Assembly (NCBI GenBank): GCA_027575765.1
Contig: JANBPT010000451.1
Span: forward strand, 1-35,580
DNA: 35,580 nt
Reading direction: 5' to 3'
Source: Tieghemiomyces parasiticus
Taxonomy: Eukaryota > Kickxellomycota > Dimargaritomycetes > Dimargaritales > Dimargaritaceae
Of this stretch, positions 20,529-30,684 are shown one piece after another. Made by a program: the position numbers and the translations under genes. Under the pieces are notes generated by a model. That model searched no databases, was not told where the DNA came from, and saw only the letters and a program-made list of their open reading frames with translations. How positions within the stretch are numbered: the stretch's first letter is position 1; the number at the start of each line of letters is the position of its first letter.

Positions 20529-23500
20529 TTAGGAGGAGTTGTTAGCGTTAGCCCGACGAAGCTCCGACGCCGCACGGCGGAGGTCAAATGCACGGGGCGC
20601 ACCCGAGCCAATGTTGGCCGCTGGGGACCCTGTGGCGGCGGCGATGGAGTTCTTGGAGGGGTTAGAGCGAGTAGGGGCACGGCGGATGGCGGCAAACACC
20701 GAGATGTTATGACGGGCGCGGGAAATGCTACGAATGTCATCGATAGCGGCTTCCCAGCGGAGGGACCCGCGGGTGACCTGGGGGCGGTGCTGCTGGTCCT
20801 CGGCTGACTCTAGACCGAGGCAGTGGCTGAAGTCAGGCGAGAGACGGATAATGAGGCCGACGGGGAGGGACAGGGACCCGATAAACACCGTGGCGGCCCA
20901 GTGGTTCAGAGAGAGCGGGACGGTACCAAAGGCCAGGCCACCATAGTTGATGATCAGGGCCTGGGTGGCCACCACCACAACCTGGACGAGGAGGAACCCG
21001 TAGTCGTGCTGCAGGTTCTGGAATACATTGAGGGTCTCGTCGATCCGGCGGCAGTTGAGCTCGTTAAAGACCTGGAGGAATACAAAGGAGTTGAACACCA
21101 TAGTGCGGAGGACGGCCTGACCGGCAGCGTTGGACGGCAGGTGGAAAACCAGGGGACCCAGGTGGATGAGCAGCAGGTTGATGGTGACTTGGAATAGGGC
21201 CTGGCCAAAGATCATACGCCACATCTGGAAGTTTATGAGCGACGCGTTACGTGGGGCCGGCATACGCTTGAGGAGGTCGTCGGTGGGGGGTTCGGTGGCG
21301 AGGGCCAAGGCGGCCAAGGTGTCCATGATGAGGTTGACCCACAGGAGCTGGACGGCCGTCAGGATGGAGGAATTGTCCTCGCTGGTCACCGCCGAGATGA
21401 AGGCCAGCAGCACGGCCGTAATGTTGACGGTGAGCTGGAACTGCAGGAACTTGCGCACGCTGTCATTGACGGCGCGGCCCCAGCGGAGAGCCTTCACAAT
21501 CGAGTTGAAGTTGTCGTCCATAAGGATGATGTCAGAGGCCTCCTTGGCAACCTCGGTACCGGCAATACCCATGCTGAAGCCCACGTCGGCCATCTTGAGC
21601 GCCGGGGCATCGTTGGTCCCGTCACCCGTCATGGCCACCACCTCACCGGCCTCCTGGAGGAGACGCATCACGATCTGCTTGTCGGTCGGGGAGGAGCGGG
21701 CCAACACTTGGAGGCGAGGCATAAGGGCGCGTTGCTGGTCGGGCGACATGGCACGGAACTGCGGACCGGCAATCACGGCACCACCCCGCTGGTAGATACC
21801 GGCGTTGCGGGCGATGGCGCGGGCTGTCTCGACGTTGTCACCAGTGATCATGCGCACAACCACGCCAGCGCTACGGCAGGCCTCCACGGACTCGAGAACG
21901 CCGGGACGCAGCGGATCCTGAATGCCGACGATACCCAGGCACACCAGGTTGTGGGTCGGAGCGTCGTCCTCGGGCAAGTTGTTGGCCTCGTCAGCCGAGA
22001 TCTCACGATAGGCCAGGCAGATGGTGCGCAGGGCATCCTCAGCGTAGCCCGAGATGGTGCGCTCAAACACCGACTTGGCGCGGGCGTCCAGCTCGTGGGT
22101 CTCCCCGGATTTGGTCACGTAGCGGTCACAGCAGCCCAGTACAATCTCGGAGGCACCCTTGCAGTACACGAGGTACGCGTCCTGGTCACCCTTGGCGCGG
22201 TGGTTCTTGATCACGGTAGTCATGGTCTTCTTCTCGGAGGCAAAAGGGTACACACGGGTCACGTTGGCCTCGTGGCGGATGGGTTCAAAGTCGGAGCCGC
22301 ACTTCTGGGTGAAGCCCAGCAGGGCCGACTCGGTCTTGGAACCAATGAAGGCGGGCTGGCCCTTCTCGTCCTTGCCCAAAAAGGCGTTGGAGTTGACGGA
22401 GACGCCCTCACAGAAGACCTGGAACACATCCTTAGGCAGAGTGTCGCGGAAGGCCTGAATGTGATGCTGCTCGTGCCCCTCCATGTTGTGCTCCGCCACG
22501 TGGGCGCGGACCACGGTCATCTTGTTTTGGGTCAGAGTGCCGGTCTTGTCGGAGCACACAGCGGTGGCGTTACCCATGGTCTCGCAGGCGGACAGCTGTC
22601 GGACCAGGTTTTGGTCCTTGAGCATCTGGGTAGTGGCGAAGGCCAGGGCCAGGGTGACGGCCATGGGCAGACCCTCCGGCACGGCCACGACCACGATGGT
22701 GATGGCCTGGATAGTGATTTGGATGACCTTACTGAAAATAGCGGAACCGGAGGGGAAGTCGTTGTGGATGGCGTCGGTGATGAGGAACTTGAGCACCAGG
22801 GTCATGAACATGAGCAGGGCGGCGGTCAGGCCAAACTTGGCAATCTGCTCGGCGAGGACGTCCAGCTTCTTCTGCAGCGGGGTCTCAGTGTCCTGGTTCT
22901 CGCGCAGGGCCATCATCATCTTGCCGTAATACGAGTGGGTACCCACGGCCACCACGATCATGCGGCCCACGCCCTCCATGACTTTGGCGCCGGACAGGAT
23001 GAAGCAGTCAGCGCCGCTGTCCAGGGTGCCCTTCTTGATGGCGTCCGATTCGCCCGTGGCGCTGGACTCGTCGCACACCAGGTTGTGGCCGCTGAGGTAC
23101 ACGCCATCGACGGGGATGATATCTCCAGGCTCGACCAGCATAACATCGCCGACCAAAATGTCGTACACGGACAGCTCGACCTCACGGCCGTCGCGGTACA
23201 CTTTAACTTGGCGATCCTCCTTCTTGGCGTTGAGCTTCTGGAACTGGCGTTCCTTCTGGTAGTCGTTGAGTGCGTTGGTGAAGACCACGACCAGGACGGC
23301 GACCTGGATAGCGACGCCCTCGACCCAGCCGAGCTTCACTTCTTCGTGGCGCTTCTCGCCGAAGTAGTCATCATAGACGCCCACGGCGAGCGAAACGGCA
23401 GCGGCGATGCTCAGCATGATCAGGGTCTTGTCCTGGAAGGCTGAGTAGACTAAGCTCCAGAAGGTGACTTGCTCGACAGCGGGCAAGCGGTTCTCGCCGT

Positions 23501-23837
23501 ACACGGACTGGCGGGCGGCGAAGGGGCCCTTGCGCTTGCCAGCGGAGTCGGACGACATCGAGCCCAGAAGGGCGGCAGACTCATGGTGGCCCTCACCGGG
23601 GGTGGTGTCGGACTCGAAGGACTCGTCGGCAGTGAGACCGGTGGACGGGTTAACGCGCAACTTCTCGCAGAGCCCATCGGGGCCGCCGAGATCCCTCAGA
23701 CCCTCGGGGTCCTTCGGGTCGAGCAGGGCGGTCAGTTCCTCAGGACTGACCCCGAAGGGACCCAGCGAGCGGTGCTCGGACTCACCGACCAGGCGGGTGC
23801 GCTGGGACGACGCCGACGAACCATTATGGTGTGGCAT
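20529..23837 (-). CDS. PMC1: P-type Ca2+-ATPase, Pmc1/PMCA family
   Basis: Intronless, 1102 residues. A P2B calcium pump that, in fungi, usually loads Ca2+ into the vacuole. The reading frame continues upstream to 24098, but the first ATG is at 23837 (CGCCATGC), so that start is chosen. Ordered motifs are the N-terminal segment with G-V-S-P-E-E-L and the L-R-x-N-P-x-x-G-L element, the actuator T-G-E-S at 261-264, the M4 P-E-G-L at 387-390 with Ca2+-site residues, the phosphorylated Asp D430 in D-K-T-G-T-L-T, and the hinge T-G-D-G-T-N-D at 737-743. Several C-terminal membrane helices include L-W-V-N-L-I-M-D-T. After the last helix about 100 residues follow; within them residues 1038-1053 carry a basic amphipathic stretch with hydrophobics at 1038, 1045 and 1051, like a calmodulin-binding helix. 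The pump itself looks complete. Confidence 0.97.
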   Translation of the reverse strand: MPHHNGSSASSQRTRLVGESEHRSLGPFGVSPEELTALLDPKDPEGLRDLGGPDGLCEKLRVNPSTGLTADESFESDTTPGEGHHESAALLGSMSSDSAGKRKGPFAARQSVYGENRLPAVEQVTFWSLVYSAFQDKTLIMLSIAAAVSLAVGVYDDYFGEKRHEEVKLGWVEGVAIQVAVLVVVFTNALNDYQKERQFQKLNAKKEDRQVKVYRDGREVELSVYDILVGDVMLVEPGDIIPVDGVYLSGHNLVCDESSATGESDAIKKGTLDSGADCFILSGAKVMEGVGRMIVVAVGTHSYYGKMMMALRENQDTETPLQKKLDVLAEQIAKFGLTAALLMFMTLVLKFLITDAIHNDFPSGSAIFSKVIQITIQAITIVVVAVPEGLPMAVTLALAFATTQMLKDQNLVRQLSACETMGNATAVCSDKTGTLTQNKMTVVRAHVAEHNMEGHEQHHIQAFRDTLPKDVFQVFCEGVSVNSNAFLGKDEKGQPAFIGSKTESALLGFTQKCGSDFEPIRHEANVTRVYPFASEKKTMTTVIKNHRAKGDQDAYLVYCKGASEIVLGCCDRYVTKSGETHELDARAKSVFERTISGYAEDALRTICLAYREISADEANNLPEDDAPTHNLVCLGIVGIQDPLRPGVLESVEACRSAGVVVRMITGDNVETARAIARNAGIYQRGGAVIAGPQFRAMSPDQQRALMPRLQVLARSSPTDKQIVMRLLQEAGEVVAMTGDGTNDAPALKMADVGFSMGIAGTEVAKEASDIILMDDNFNSIVKALRWGRAVNDSVRKFLQFQLTVNITAVLLAFISAVTSEDNSSILTAVQLLWVNLIMDTLAALALATEPPTDDLLKRMPAPRNASLINFQMWRMIFGQALFQVTINLLLIHLGPLVFHLPSNAAGQAVLRTMVFNSFVFLQVFNELNCRRIDETLNVFQNLQHDYGFLLVQVVVVATQALIINYGGLAFGTVPLSLNHWAATVFIGSLSLPVGLIIRLSPDFSHCLGLESAEDQQHRPQVTRGSLRWEAAIDDIRSISRARHNISVFAAIRRAPTRSNPSKNSIAAATGSPAANIGSGAPRAFDLRRAASELRRANANNSS

Positions 23838-24576
23838 GGCGAGCGGGGGCGCGGGGGAGCGGCTCAGAAAGGGGAAATAATTGATATGGTGGGGGGCGAC
23901 TTGCGGGGGGTAGCTGAATAAGTGGGAAAGGTGAGAGACAGGTGGACAGGTGGGGAAGGGCGGGGTTAGCGCGGGGGAGCAGTGTAAATGGGCGTCTGGA
24001 GTCGGTTTTATGGCCCGTGGAGAAAACAAGCAGACTCGGGGGAGGGCGTCGTGGACCCCCGAGGGAGAGGGAGGTGAGCCGGCCGGACACGGTGACACGC
24101 GCAGGGCAGGGGAGAGAGGGCTGGATAAGTCAATATTCGGACCGTGGCGTCCGGGGCAGCTGAAGCACAGGGGTTACACGCACGGTAAACGAAATAAAAA
24201 TCTACAGGACCAGCGTGAAGAGGCAAGACGAGAGGGAGACAGGGTGCTAGAGAAGGGAGGGACAGGGAAACATTGCACCATTCTTTATGGGCCACCGTAG
24301 GTCAGTGACGCCGGTCAAAATAAGGAAGGGAAGCGCCAGGGGGAAACACAGGAGGCAGGCGGCGGAGTCGCCCTTAGGCTGCCGTAGGAGCGACGCCCGC
24401 AGGCGTTGGCGCTGAGACAAACACGCGCCCCTGCACTTATCCGCCGTCTCCTGCCCTTCGGTCGCGACGCCCGCCTACTACCGCTGCAAGGCTCTAAATA
24501 CATTGCTGAGGGGAATGCGTAGCTGGCCGCCCTGTACTGTGGCAGCCGAGCCTCTGCAGCCAGCGAAAGAGCACTA

Positions 24577-24591
24577 ATTCTAGACTAGAAT
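24577..24591. repeat. Perfect 15-nt palindrome
   Basis: ATTCTAG, one A, then CTAGAAT: seven-base arms around a single central base. It could bind a dimeric factor, but its position, about 740 nt from the PMC1 start, gives no clear role. Confidence 0.4.
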
Positions 24592-24859
24592 AATCGCACG
24601 CGGCTGTATGCTTAGAAATTTGAGTGTCGCTGGACGAGATCACTAGGTCTCCTTGATGTCCCGAGATGGCCGACTGGACCGCCGGAGGATCCACGAGTGC
24701 TTACCTAGGCCAGGGAAGGAGCGAACTAGCAGGACATGCCAACTAGCGGCGTCCAAAAATCCAGGTGGAGGGAAGGGAAGGATGGCAGAAAACGAACACA
24801 ATAGATGATATACATACACGATCAACCGGGCGAGCGGAGGGTGGCGGGCTACTTGTCAG

Positions 24860-24867
24860 TATATAAG
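24860..24867 (+). promoter_or_regulatory. TATA-like element without an assigned gene
   Basis: TATATAAG on the plus strand. Downstream ATGs open only 6 and 72 codons, and neither reads like a protein. No gene is recognised in the next 1.9 kb on this strand. Confidence 0.25.
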
Positions 24868-26567
24868 CGCCGGACTCGTCGCAGGCGCCGCGGGAAAGGG
24901 GGTATGCCGCGCCGGGTTGCGTAGATGCGGGAGGGGGAGGTGGGTGGGGAGATGTGCGCGGCTGTGGGAATCAGGCGCAGCGGGGGAATGCGTGTGAGGG
25001 CTTTTTGCCACCTCCCCCCGCGGAAGGATGACGCCTGGCTGGCAATCCAGGCGGCCAGTCGCAGCTTCATCACCGCTGCTTCCACCATCCCCGCCCATCC
25101 CAAAAGCGGGAATGGATCAGCCTTCGGTCGGGTGCTTGGGTGATAAGTAGCAGGGGGACGCGGAGAGGGCAAATGGCCGGCACGATGATGGGACGGCCAG
25201 AGCAATTCACGTCACAACGTGCACGCATAGTCTCTTTCCCCCACCCCTCCCCTTCCTTGCCGTGGCGGTCTCCGAACCTATTGGGGCCGATCAGCAGAGG
25301 CCCAATGTCGGCTGCCTATTGTCCTGAAGCCGCTGTCTTACTTGTCAGCGCCAGTCCCACCGTCATCGATACTCCGATGTATGGGTCAGCAGCGTGGGTG
25401 GGATATAATGGGTTGCCGCTGTGCACACCACCCCTCCCACCCCAGCGGTTCTTGGGCCAGGCACATCTGATGCCACAGGTACTCCAGCTTGGCTTATGGC
25501 CGGCGACGCGTTGCCAAGTGGTACCGAACCTTCCATGGCCGCGAGTCCATTGTGGCCACAGGGGTAATAGAGGGGCGGGAGTGGCGGCAGCTGGGAGGTT
25601 GGGAAAGGGGCCCACTACCCAGACCGCTTGGCGACTGAGTCGGACGGTCGGTAGGCTGTTCTTTCCGCTCTGACGGCATGTCCAACCGCGATGGCCGGCA
25701 TGGAGCAGCCAGCGCATCCCACCAATGCTGCCATCCTCTATCCGTCCTCGGCCGTTCAGCACCAAGGCCCTCAGAGTGGCCCGGCTTTAGCAGGCGGGGC
25801 CGATAGACAAGGCGGTGGATTCACTGCTGCCTCCGTCGCGCTAATCTTTAAATTGCCCCCCTCTTCTCACCTACTCCCCAGTGCCACTTCACACTTCCAT
25901 TTTCACCTTCTTGAACCCCTTGTGAAGGGATGGCCGGAGTGAACGACGGCTGGTAGACGCTCTCCTGTCGACTCTACGCAGGGCTAATCTTCCCCGCTCA
26001 GGGCGGGTTCGCTTGGTCCAGTGGAGGAGGAGAGAGTGGGGAGAAGGTTCCAATCGGAAGCTAATGGGTGGTAATTTATTCGGACCTGTGCATAAACAAG
26101 GCAGTGGATTGGGCGAGATAGTGTGGTAGGCTGTCGTGCTGTCGCTATGTCTGCTTGGGCCCTATGCGGCAATGGGGATGGAAACGTTCTGCAAGGCCCC
26201 AACGACGCTGGCCTTCAGCCGTCCCTGCCAACCAGTGCCATCGACGAGAGCCGCTACAATGCAGCTACCTTAGCCGAGTAGCATTTTGTCTGCCATAAAC
26301 TCTAGTACCGTGGCGGCCATTTTATCCATTCAACCTGGGGACATCTATGACCAGGTAAATCGGTATGAACGACCCGGCCAAGCGGCTAGGAAGCTGAGAG
26401 CGACACGGCCAGCTTGGCTGTGTGGGGTGAGCGGAGATACCTGTAGGACACCCCGGTCGGCCGCGGTGCGCCGTGCAGAATAGGCTGCCATTGTTTGCAG
26501 CTGCCAACGTCACAGTGATTGTGGGAAGGACTCTCCCCCCTTGGCGTCATAATTAGCTTCGGTGAGT

Positions 26568-26588
26568 CCTGGTACACAAGTGTACAGG
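26568..26588. repeat. Imperfect inverted repeat
   Basis: CCTGGTACAC, AA, GTGTACAGG: nine pairing bases with one bulged G in the left arm. A second small palindrome, GTTCGAAC, follows at once. It lies about 200 nt past the GCN3 stop. A tRNA T-arm was considered and rejected. Confidence 0.35.
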
Positions 26589-26792
26589 CCAGTTCGAACC
26601 TGCCTACTTGCGTTATTTAGGCCAACTATCGATACGGGAGTGTTGATTATATTCCAGGGGGAGGGGCAGCGGGGACAATATCAGCCCCATAGACGACAGG
26701 CCTATTTTATACTGCTTGTAATGTCAGAATGTGGCATATGTTTACTATGGTTTGACAAGTTCCTACGCAATAGAACCGAGTGCCGAACTTTT

Positions 26793-28404
26793 TCAGTAGT
26801 ACAGCTTAATGAGTTCGTCACTCACCCCGGATGGCGTCAGAACGCCCAGATCCGTAAATAGTAGCGTGATGAAGGACGGGGGTGTATAGTCGACTTTAGG
26901 GTTCCGTTTCGCAATCAACGCCTGCTCGGACTGGGGCGATGCAGTTTCTTCGGGCTCTCTATCCTCCACCATTCCCTCGCCACCCGCACACGTCTGACCA
27001 CCCTCGTCGTCGGGCGAGTCGAATGCCAACACCTCCGGGGTATGGGAGGGGAGGTCAAACTGGTTAAGCGGGAACAGCCGTACAAACTTGTAGCTCTCGG
27101 CGACGGCGTAGAACGGTTTCCGGGCGGCGTGGGCGACAATAGACAGCTGGTAGGTGCCTATGTGGTTGATGAGGCCGCCATTTTCAACCACGCCTTCGGC
27201 ACCGACAAGCACAAAATCAACCTTTTCCATCAGATAGGCCACGGCGCCGTCCAGTACTACTGTACAGGGCACCCCGGCCTCGCGGAGGCGAGCGGCCGTG
27301 CGGTACCCGCTGTTGGTCGGCCGGGATTCCGTCACGTACACCCGGAAACGCTGGTTATTGGCAGCGGCGCGGAGGAGGAGGGCCATGATGACGCGGGAGT
27401 AGGAGTGGACTAGGATAGTCTGGTACATGAGTAAATGAGGTGGAGGCGGTGGACGACAGAGGTACGAAGTGAGGTGGTGAAGTTAGAGTGGCCGTGAGAT
27501 GGGGTTCCGCGGCTTGCCTGTAGGCATGGATGTCCCTCCGGTTTAAAAAGCCCTATCAATTCCTAGCACTTACCGATCCGTCCCGGATGAACGGCCCACC
27601 GAGCTCGGCGATACTTTCACGGCAGGCTCCGGCCTTCTCCACAAACTTGGTCCCCCGATTGATGAGGTTAGCACGGCACTCGTCGAGGTCGGCGTTGGAC
27701 ATGCGGGTAACGGTCTGCATAAACAGGTCGCAGCCGGCGGCCAGCGAGATGGAGTTGCGTGACGAAGCTTTGAGGACCTGGGCGGCGTCGCGGACCATCT
27801 CCACAAACTCGGACATAGTGGAGGCTGGCGAACAGAGGGGAGGGGCAGTGGTAACGGGCCTCAGGGTTAGTAACCCTCCGGGGGGAGGGTGTTCCTAGGA
27901 CAAGTGGGAGGGGGGCATGAGTCATGTGTGTGGCCAGTATAGCCGTAGGAAAACTTGACTTACCTTGATGGTCCTTGATAAACTCCACGAGGGCCTTCAC
28001 GGCAGCGACCGGCATAGGCAGGTCGGGGTCTTCCGCGAGGAACTGCCGGTAGCTGGTGATAATCGGGGCTGGAGTGGGGAAGCGAGGAGAGGTGGTTGAG
28101 GGTTGCGGTGGTGAGCGCTTGAACCTAGGCCATGCTCGACTGAGGAGGCCGTATGCCTCCGCTCATTAAGAGGGTCCGGAGTGGTAGCCGGGATGCCAAC
28201 GCTGCACCCGCACCTACCGGTCTCGGGCATGCTGACGGACGGAGGAAGGTGTTGGAGCGGAGACGGGAAATATGCATGTAACAGCGACAGGAGTGGTTCT
28301 GGTCGGCGGGTTCGGGATGCCTTGACAGGATGGGTGATCAGTTTCAGGGGGGTAATCTCGACGGCCGGGCCTTGCGTTGACTTACCGGGTCCAGCGGCCT
28401 TCAT
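26793..28404 (-). CDS. GCN3: Translation initiation factor eIF2B subunit alpha
   Basis: Four exons on the minus strand, 28386-28404, 27964-28068, 27574-27824 and 26793-27419, give 333 residues. eIF2B is the GDP/GTP exchange factor for eIF2; the alpha subunit senses phosphorylated eIF2 and so mediates Gcn4-type stress control. The three introns (317, 139 and 154 nt) all begin GTAAGT and end CAG, with phases 1, 1 and 0. Conserved blocks are Y-R-Q-F-L then [16 protein letters not shown] across the last junction, Y-V-T-E-S-R-P (153-159), [11 protein letters not shown] (about 198-208), [14 protein letters not shown] and the C-terminal [19 protein letters not shown]. An acidic insertion of roughly 35 residues at about 259-293 makes it longer than the usual 305. 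The first exon codes for only six residues plus one base. Confidence 0.93.
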
Positions 28405-28772
28405 TCGCACCGTTGAGGATCCTTTAAGCTGGCACATCGGCAGACTATACGAACTAGAGCCTGCCCATTGAGAGCCACGTGACTAGCGATGCTCGCCCAA
28501 CTTCGCCACCAGCCCTCAACAACACACCCAGGCGCAGGGCAACAGAATGTCCATCGTTCGTTATGACTCGACAGCGAACATCGGCCCCATATTTTTTCTC
28601 TGGCCTGCAAGACTCCGCTCAGTTCCTCGATTCCTTCTCAGGCTAGAGCTCTCCGATTCAGCCCTCCCCCCCGCTTCTCCTCAATACCGGCCGTCGACCC
28701 CACCCCGATTACTCTGTACCTATACCCCCCCATTATCTGTTCAATACTCACCCCCCGATTCCTCCGACCGCC
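28405..28772. promoter_or_regulatory. Divergent promoter between GCN3 and FRS2
   Basis: 368 bp separate the start codons of GCN3 (minus) and FRS2 (plus), so both promoters must lie here or overlap the genes. No TATA box was seen. The half next to FRS2 is C+T-rich on the plus strand, as before other genes in the window. Confidence 0.6.
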
Positions 28773-30314
28773 ATGTCCTCTGAAGATCTGATCACGCTTC
28801 TACTGAGCACCCTGGACCTCAACGGCACCATCGCCGACACCAAGGGTCTGCGTCTCCCCAACCAGGACGCCGCGGTCGACCAGACGACGGTTCGCGGTGC
28901 CTTGTCCAGCCTGCAGAGCCGGCAGATGGTGGACTACAAGCCACTGGAGCGCGAGCATCTCGAGCTGACCGCGGAGGGCCAGGCCTTGGCCACCGACGGG
29001 AGCCACGAAGCCAAGGTGTTCAACGCCGTGCCTGCAGGCCCCGAGGGCATCACGGTGGCCGAGCTCCAGCAGCAGCTGGGTCCCGCGGCTAAGATTGGCC
29101 AGGGTAAGGCTCTCGCCCACAAATGGCTCCGTTTCGAGCAGGGCCGACTCACCCGGCTAGTCGACACCATCCGCGATGAGACCCAGCTCGACCTCCAGGC
29201 CATCGGACGTACGGGGGCGCTACCCGCCGACCGCAGCCCGACGCTGGTCAAGGAACTCCTGAAGCGCAAGCTGGTCACCAAGATCAAGTCGGTGTCCTAT
29301 ACGGTTGTGAAGGGCCCGGAATTTGCCCTCACCGTCACCAAACCGGCCACGGACATTACGGCCGACCTACTCCAGAGTGGCGAATGGAAGTCTCGTCCCT
29401 TCAAGGCCTACAATTTCGACGCCGTGGGTATCCAGCCGCCCAGCGGGCACATGCACCCGCTCATGAAGGTGCGCGAGGAGTTCCGCGCCATCTTTTTTGA
29501 GATGGGGTTTGTCGAGATGCCCACCAACAAGTTTGTTGAATCGTCCTTCTGGAACTTTGACGCCCTGTTCCAACCCCAGCAGCACCCGGCGCGCGACCTC
29601 CAGGATACCTTTTTCCTGCGGGATCCGGCGTCCACCTCCACGTTGCCGGCCGACCTGGTCGATAAGGTCTGTGAGGTGCATTCCAAGGGTGGTTATGGGT
29701 CTATCGGCTACCGTTACCCGTGGAGCCCCGCCGAGGCCGAAAAGCTACTCTTGCGCACCCATACCACGGCCGTCAGTTCATACATGCTCAGTCTTCTCGC
29801 CCGCCAGCAGCCGTTCCAGCCGGCCAAGTATTTTTCGATCGACCGTGTCTTCCGAAACGAAACCCTCGACGCCACGCATCTCGCCGAGTTCCACCAAGTC
29901 GAGGGCGTCATTGCTGACCGCAACATTACCCTCGGCGATCTCATTGGCTTCATGAACATCTTTTTCCGCAAGATGGGTATCAACAATCTCCGCTTCAAGC
30001 CCGCCTACAACCCTTACACCGAGCCGTCCCTCGAGATTTTCTCGTGGCACGAAGGGTTCCAGAAGTGGGTCGAAATTGGTAATTCTGGTATGTTCCGCCC
30101 CGAACTTCTCCGGCCCCTCGGCATGGACCCCGATGTTAGGGTGATCGCCTGGGGTCTATCGCTCGAACGGCCCACAATGATCAAGTACGGGATTGATAAT
30201 ATCCGTGAGTTGATGGGTCACAAGGTCGATTTGGGAATGATCCAGTCTAACCCTATCTGCCGGTTGGATAAGAAGATGGGCAAGGAGCTGCTCGAGGAAC
30301 CCGTGCAGGTCTAG
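28773..30314 (+). CDS. FRS2: Cytosolic phenylalanyl-tRNA synthetase alpha subunit
   Basis: Intronless, 513 residues, close to yeast Frs2 (503) and human FARSA (508). It is the catalytic alpha chain of the alpha2-beta2 enzyme that charges tRNA-Phe in the cytosol. The N-terminal 180 or so residues are the winged-helix tRNA-binding part typical of eukaryotic/archaeal alpha chains. The class II catalytic core follows. H-P-L near residue 230 opens the motif 1 region, motif 2 has F354 to T364 with R361-N-E-T, and motif 3 is G461-L-S-L-E-R-P-T-M469 with R466 contacting ATP. The end, including G-H-K-V-D-L and C-R-L-D, is conserved too. Lack of an anticodon-binding C-terminal domain and of a mitochondrial presequence separates it from the mitochondrial enzyme. 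ATG context is CCGCCATGT. Confidence 0.97.
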   Translation: MSSEDLITLLLSTLDLNGTIADTKGLRLPNQDAAVDQTTVRGALSSLQSRQMVDYKPLEREHLELTAEGQALATDGSHEAKVFNAVPAGPEGITVAELQQQLGPAAKIGQGKALAHKWLRFEQGRLTRLVDTIRDETQLDLQAIGRTGALPADRSPTLVKELLKRKLVTKIKSVSYTVVKGPEFALTVTKPATDITADLLQSGEWKSRPFKAYNFDAVGIQPPSGHMHPLMKVREEFRAIFFEMGFVEMPTNKFVESSFWNFDALFQPQQHPARDLQDTFFLRDPASTSTLPADLVDKVCEVHSKGGYGSIGYRYPWSPAEAEKLLLRTHTTAVSSYMLSLLARQQPFQPAKYFSIDRVFRNETLDATHLAEFHQVEGVIADRNITLGDLIGFMNIFFRKMGINNLRFKPAYNPYTEPSLEIFSWHEGFQKWVEIGNSGMFRPELLRPLGMDPDVRVIAWGLSLERPTMIKYGIDNIRELMGHKVDLGMIQSNPICRLDKKMGKELLEEPVQV

Positions 30315-30684
30315 ATTGGGACCATCCTTCTATCGACACGTTGTCGATTCGGTCTTGTTTTTTAAAGCATATCTTGGGTTGGCAAGACCTACACTCTATC
30401 ACGTTGTTTACTCGCACGGCCTTATCATCCTGTCGTTCTTTTTTTTCTCTGCATTGGTTCCTGCTCTGAAACTCTATCACTATTAAAATTCAAATTTTTA
30501 TACCCCACTTACTCTACACTTTGACTTGGAACTCATGCACTCTTATATATACATGTATATTTTTTGGAGGAAGGGGAAGGGCGACCCGAGGTGATGGTTT
30601 CTATTCAGTGAGCCAAGCCGAAGACAAAACAAGGGAAAGTCGGGCTACATTTTTGCCGAAAAATGCGCTGCGAGTGAAAAGTGG
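30315..30684. other. Convergent intergenic region, FRS2 and MIP1 3' ends
   Basis: 370 nt between the two stop codons, AT-rich with T runs. It holds an ATTAAA for FRS2; no clear signal for MIP1 on the minus strand was picked out. Confidence 0.5.
30482..30487 (+). terminator. Possible polyadenylation signal of FRS2
   Basis: ATTAAA 168 nt beyond the FRS2 stop in AT-rich DNA. Spacing and variant match the one after LDH. Confidence 0.35.

Larger units (their letters stand above)
23838..26792. other. PMC1 upstream region and gene-free DNA
   Basis: Immediately upstream of PMC1 the minus strand is pyrimidine-rich to about 24100, like the leaders of other genes here. Beyond that lie 2.7 kb without a recognisable gene. 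Open frames reach 177 codons on plus (25140, no ATG start) and 149 on minus (25765), but they overlap each other and show no domain. Small palindromes occur at 24577-24591 and 26568-26588. Confidence 0.45.

Noticed and set aside
21708..23444. 578-codon open frame antisense to PMC1
   Set aside because: Shadow frame caused by the strong third-position GC bias of PMC1. Its His/Gly/Asp/Val-rich protein has no domain, and the sense strand encodes an unmistakable Ca2+-ATPase.
23838..24098. N-terminal extension of PMC1
   Set aside because: The frame is open but has no ATG upstream of 23837. The extra residues are Pro/Ser/His-rich, as expected from translating a pyrimidine-rich leader.
25140..25765. 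Overlapping frames of 177 (plus) and 149 (minus) codons
   Set aside because: The plus frame begins without an ATG, both are Pro/Gly/Arg-rich, they overlap in opposite directions and neither shows a domain.
26568..26605. tRNA-like T-arm containing GTTCGAAC
   Set aside because: The T-stem has a mismatch, and no acceptor, D or anticodon arms can be placed at the right distances.
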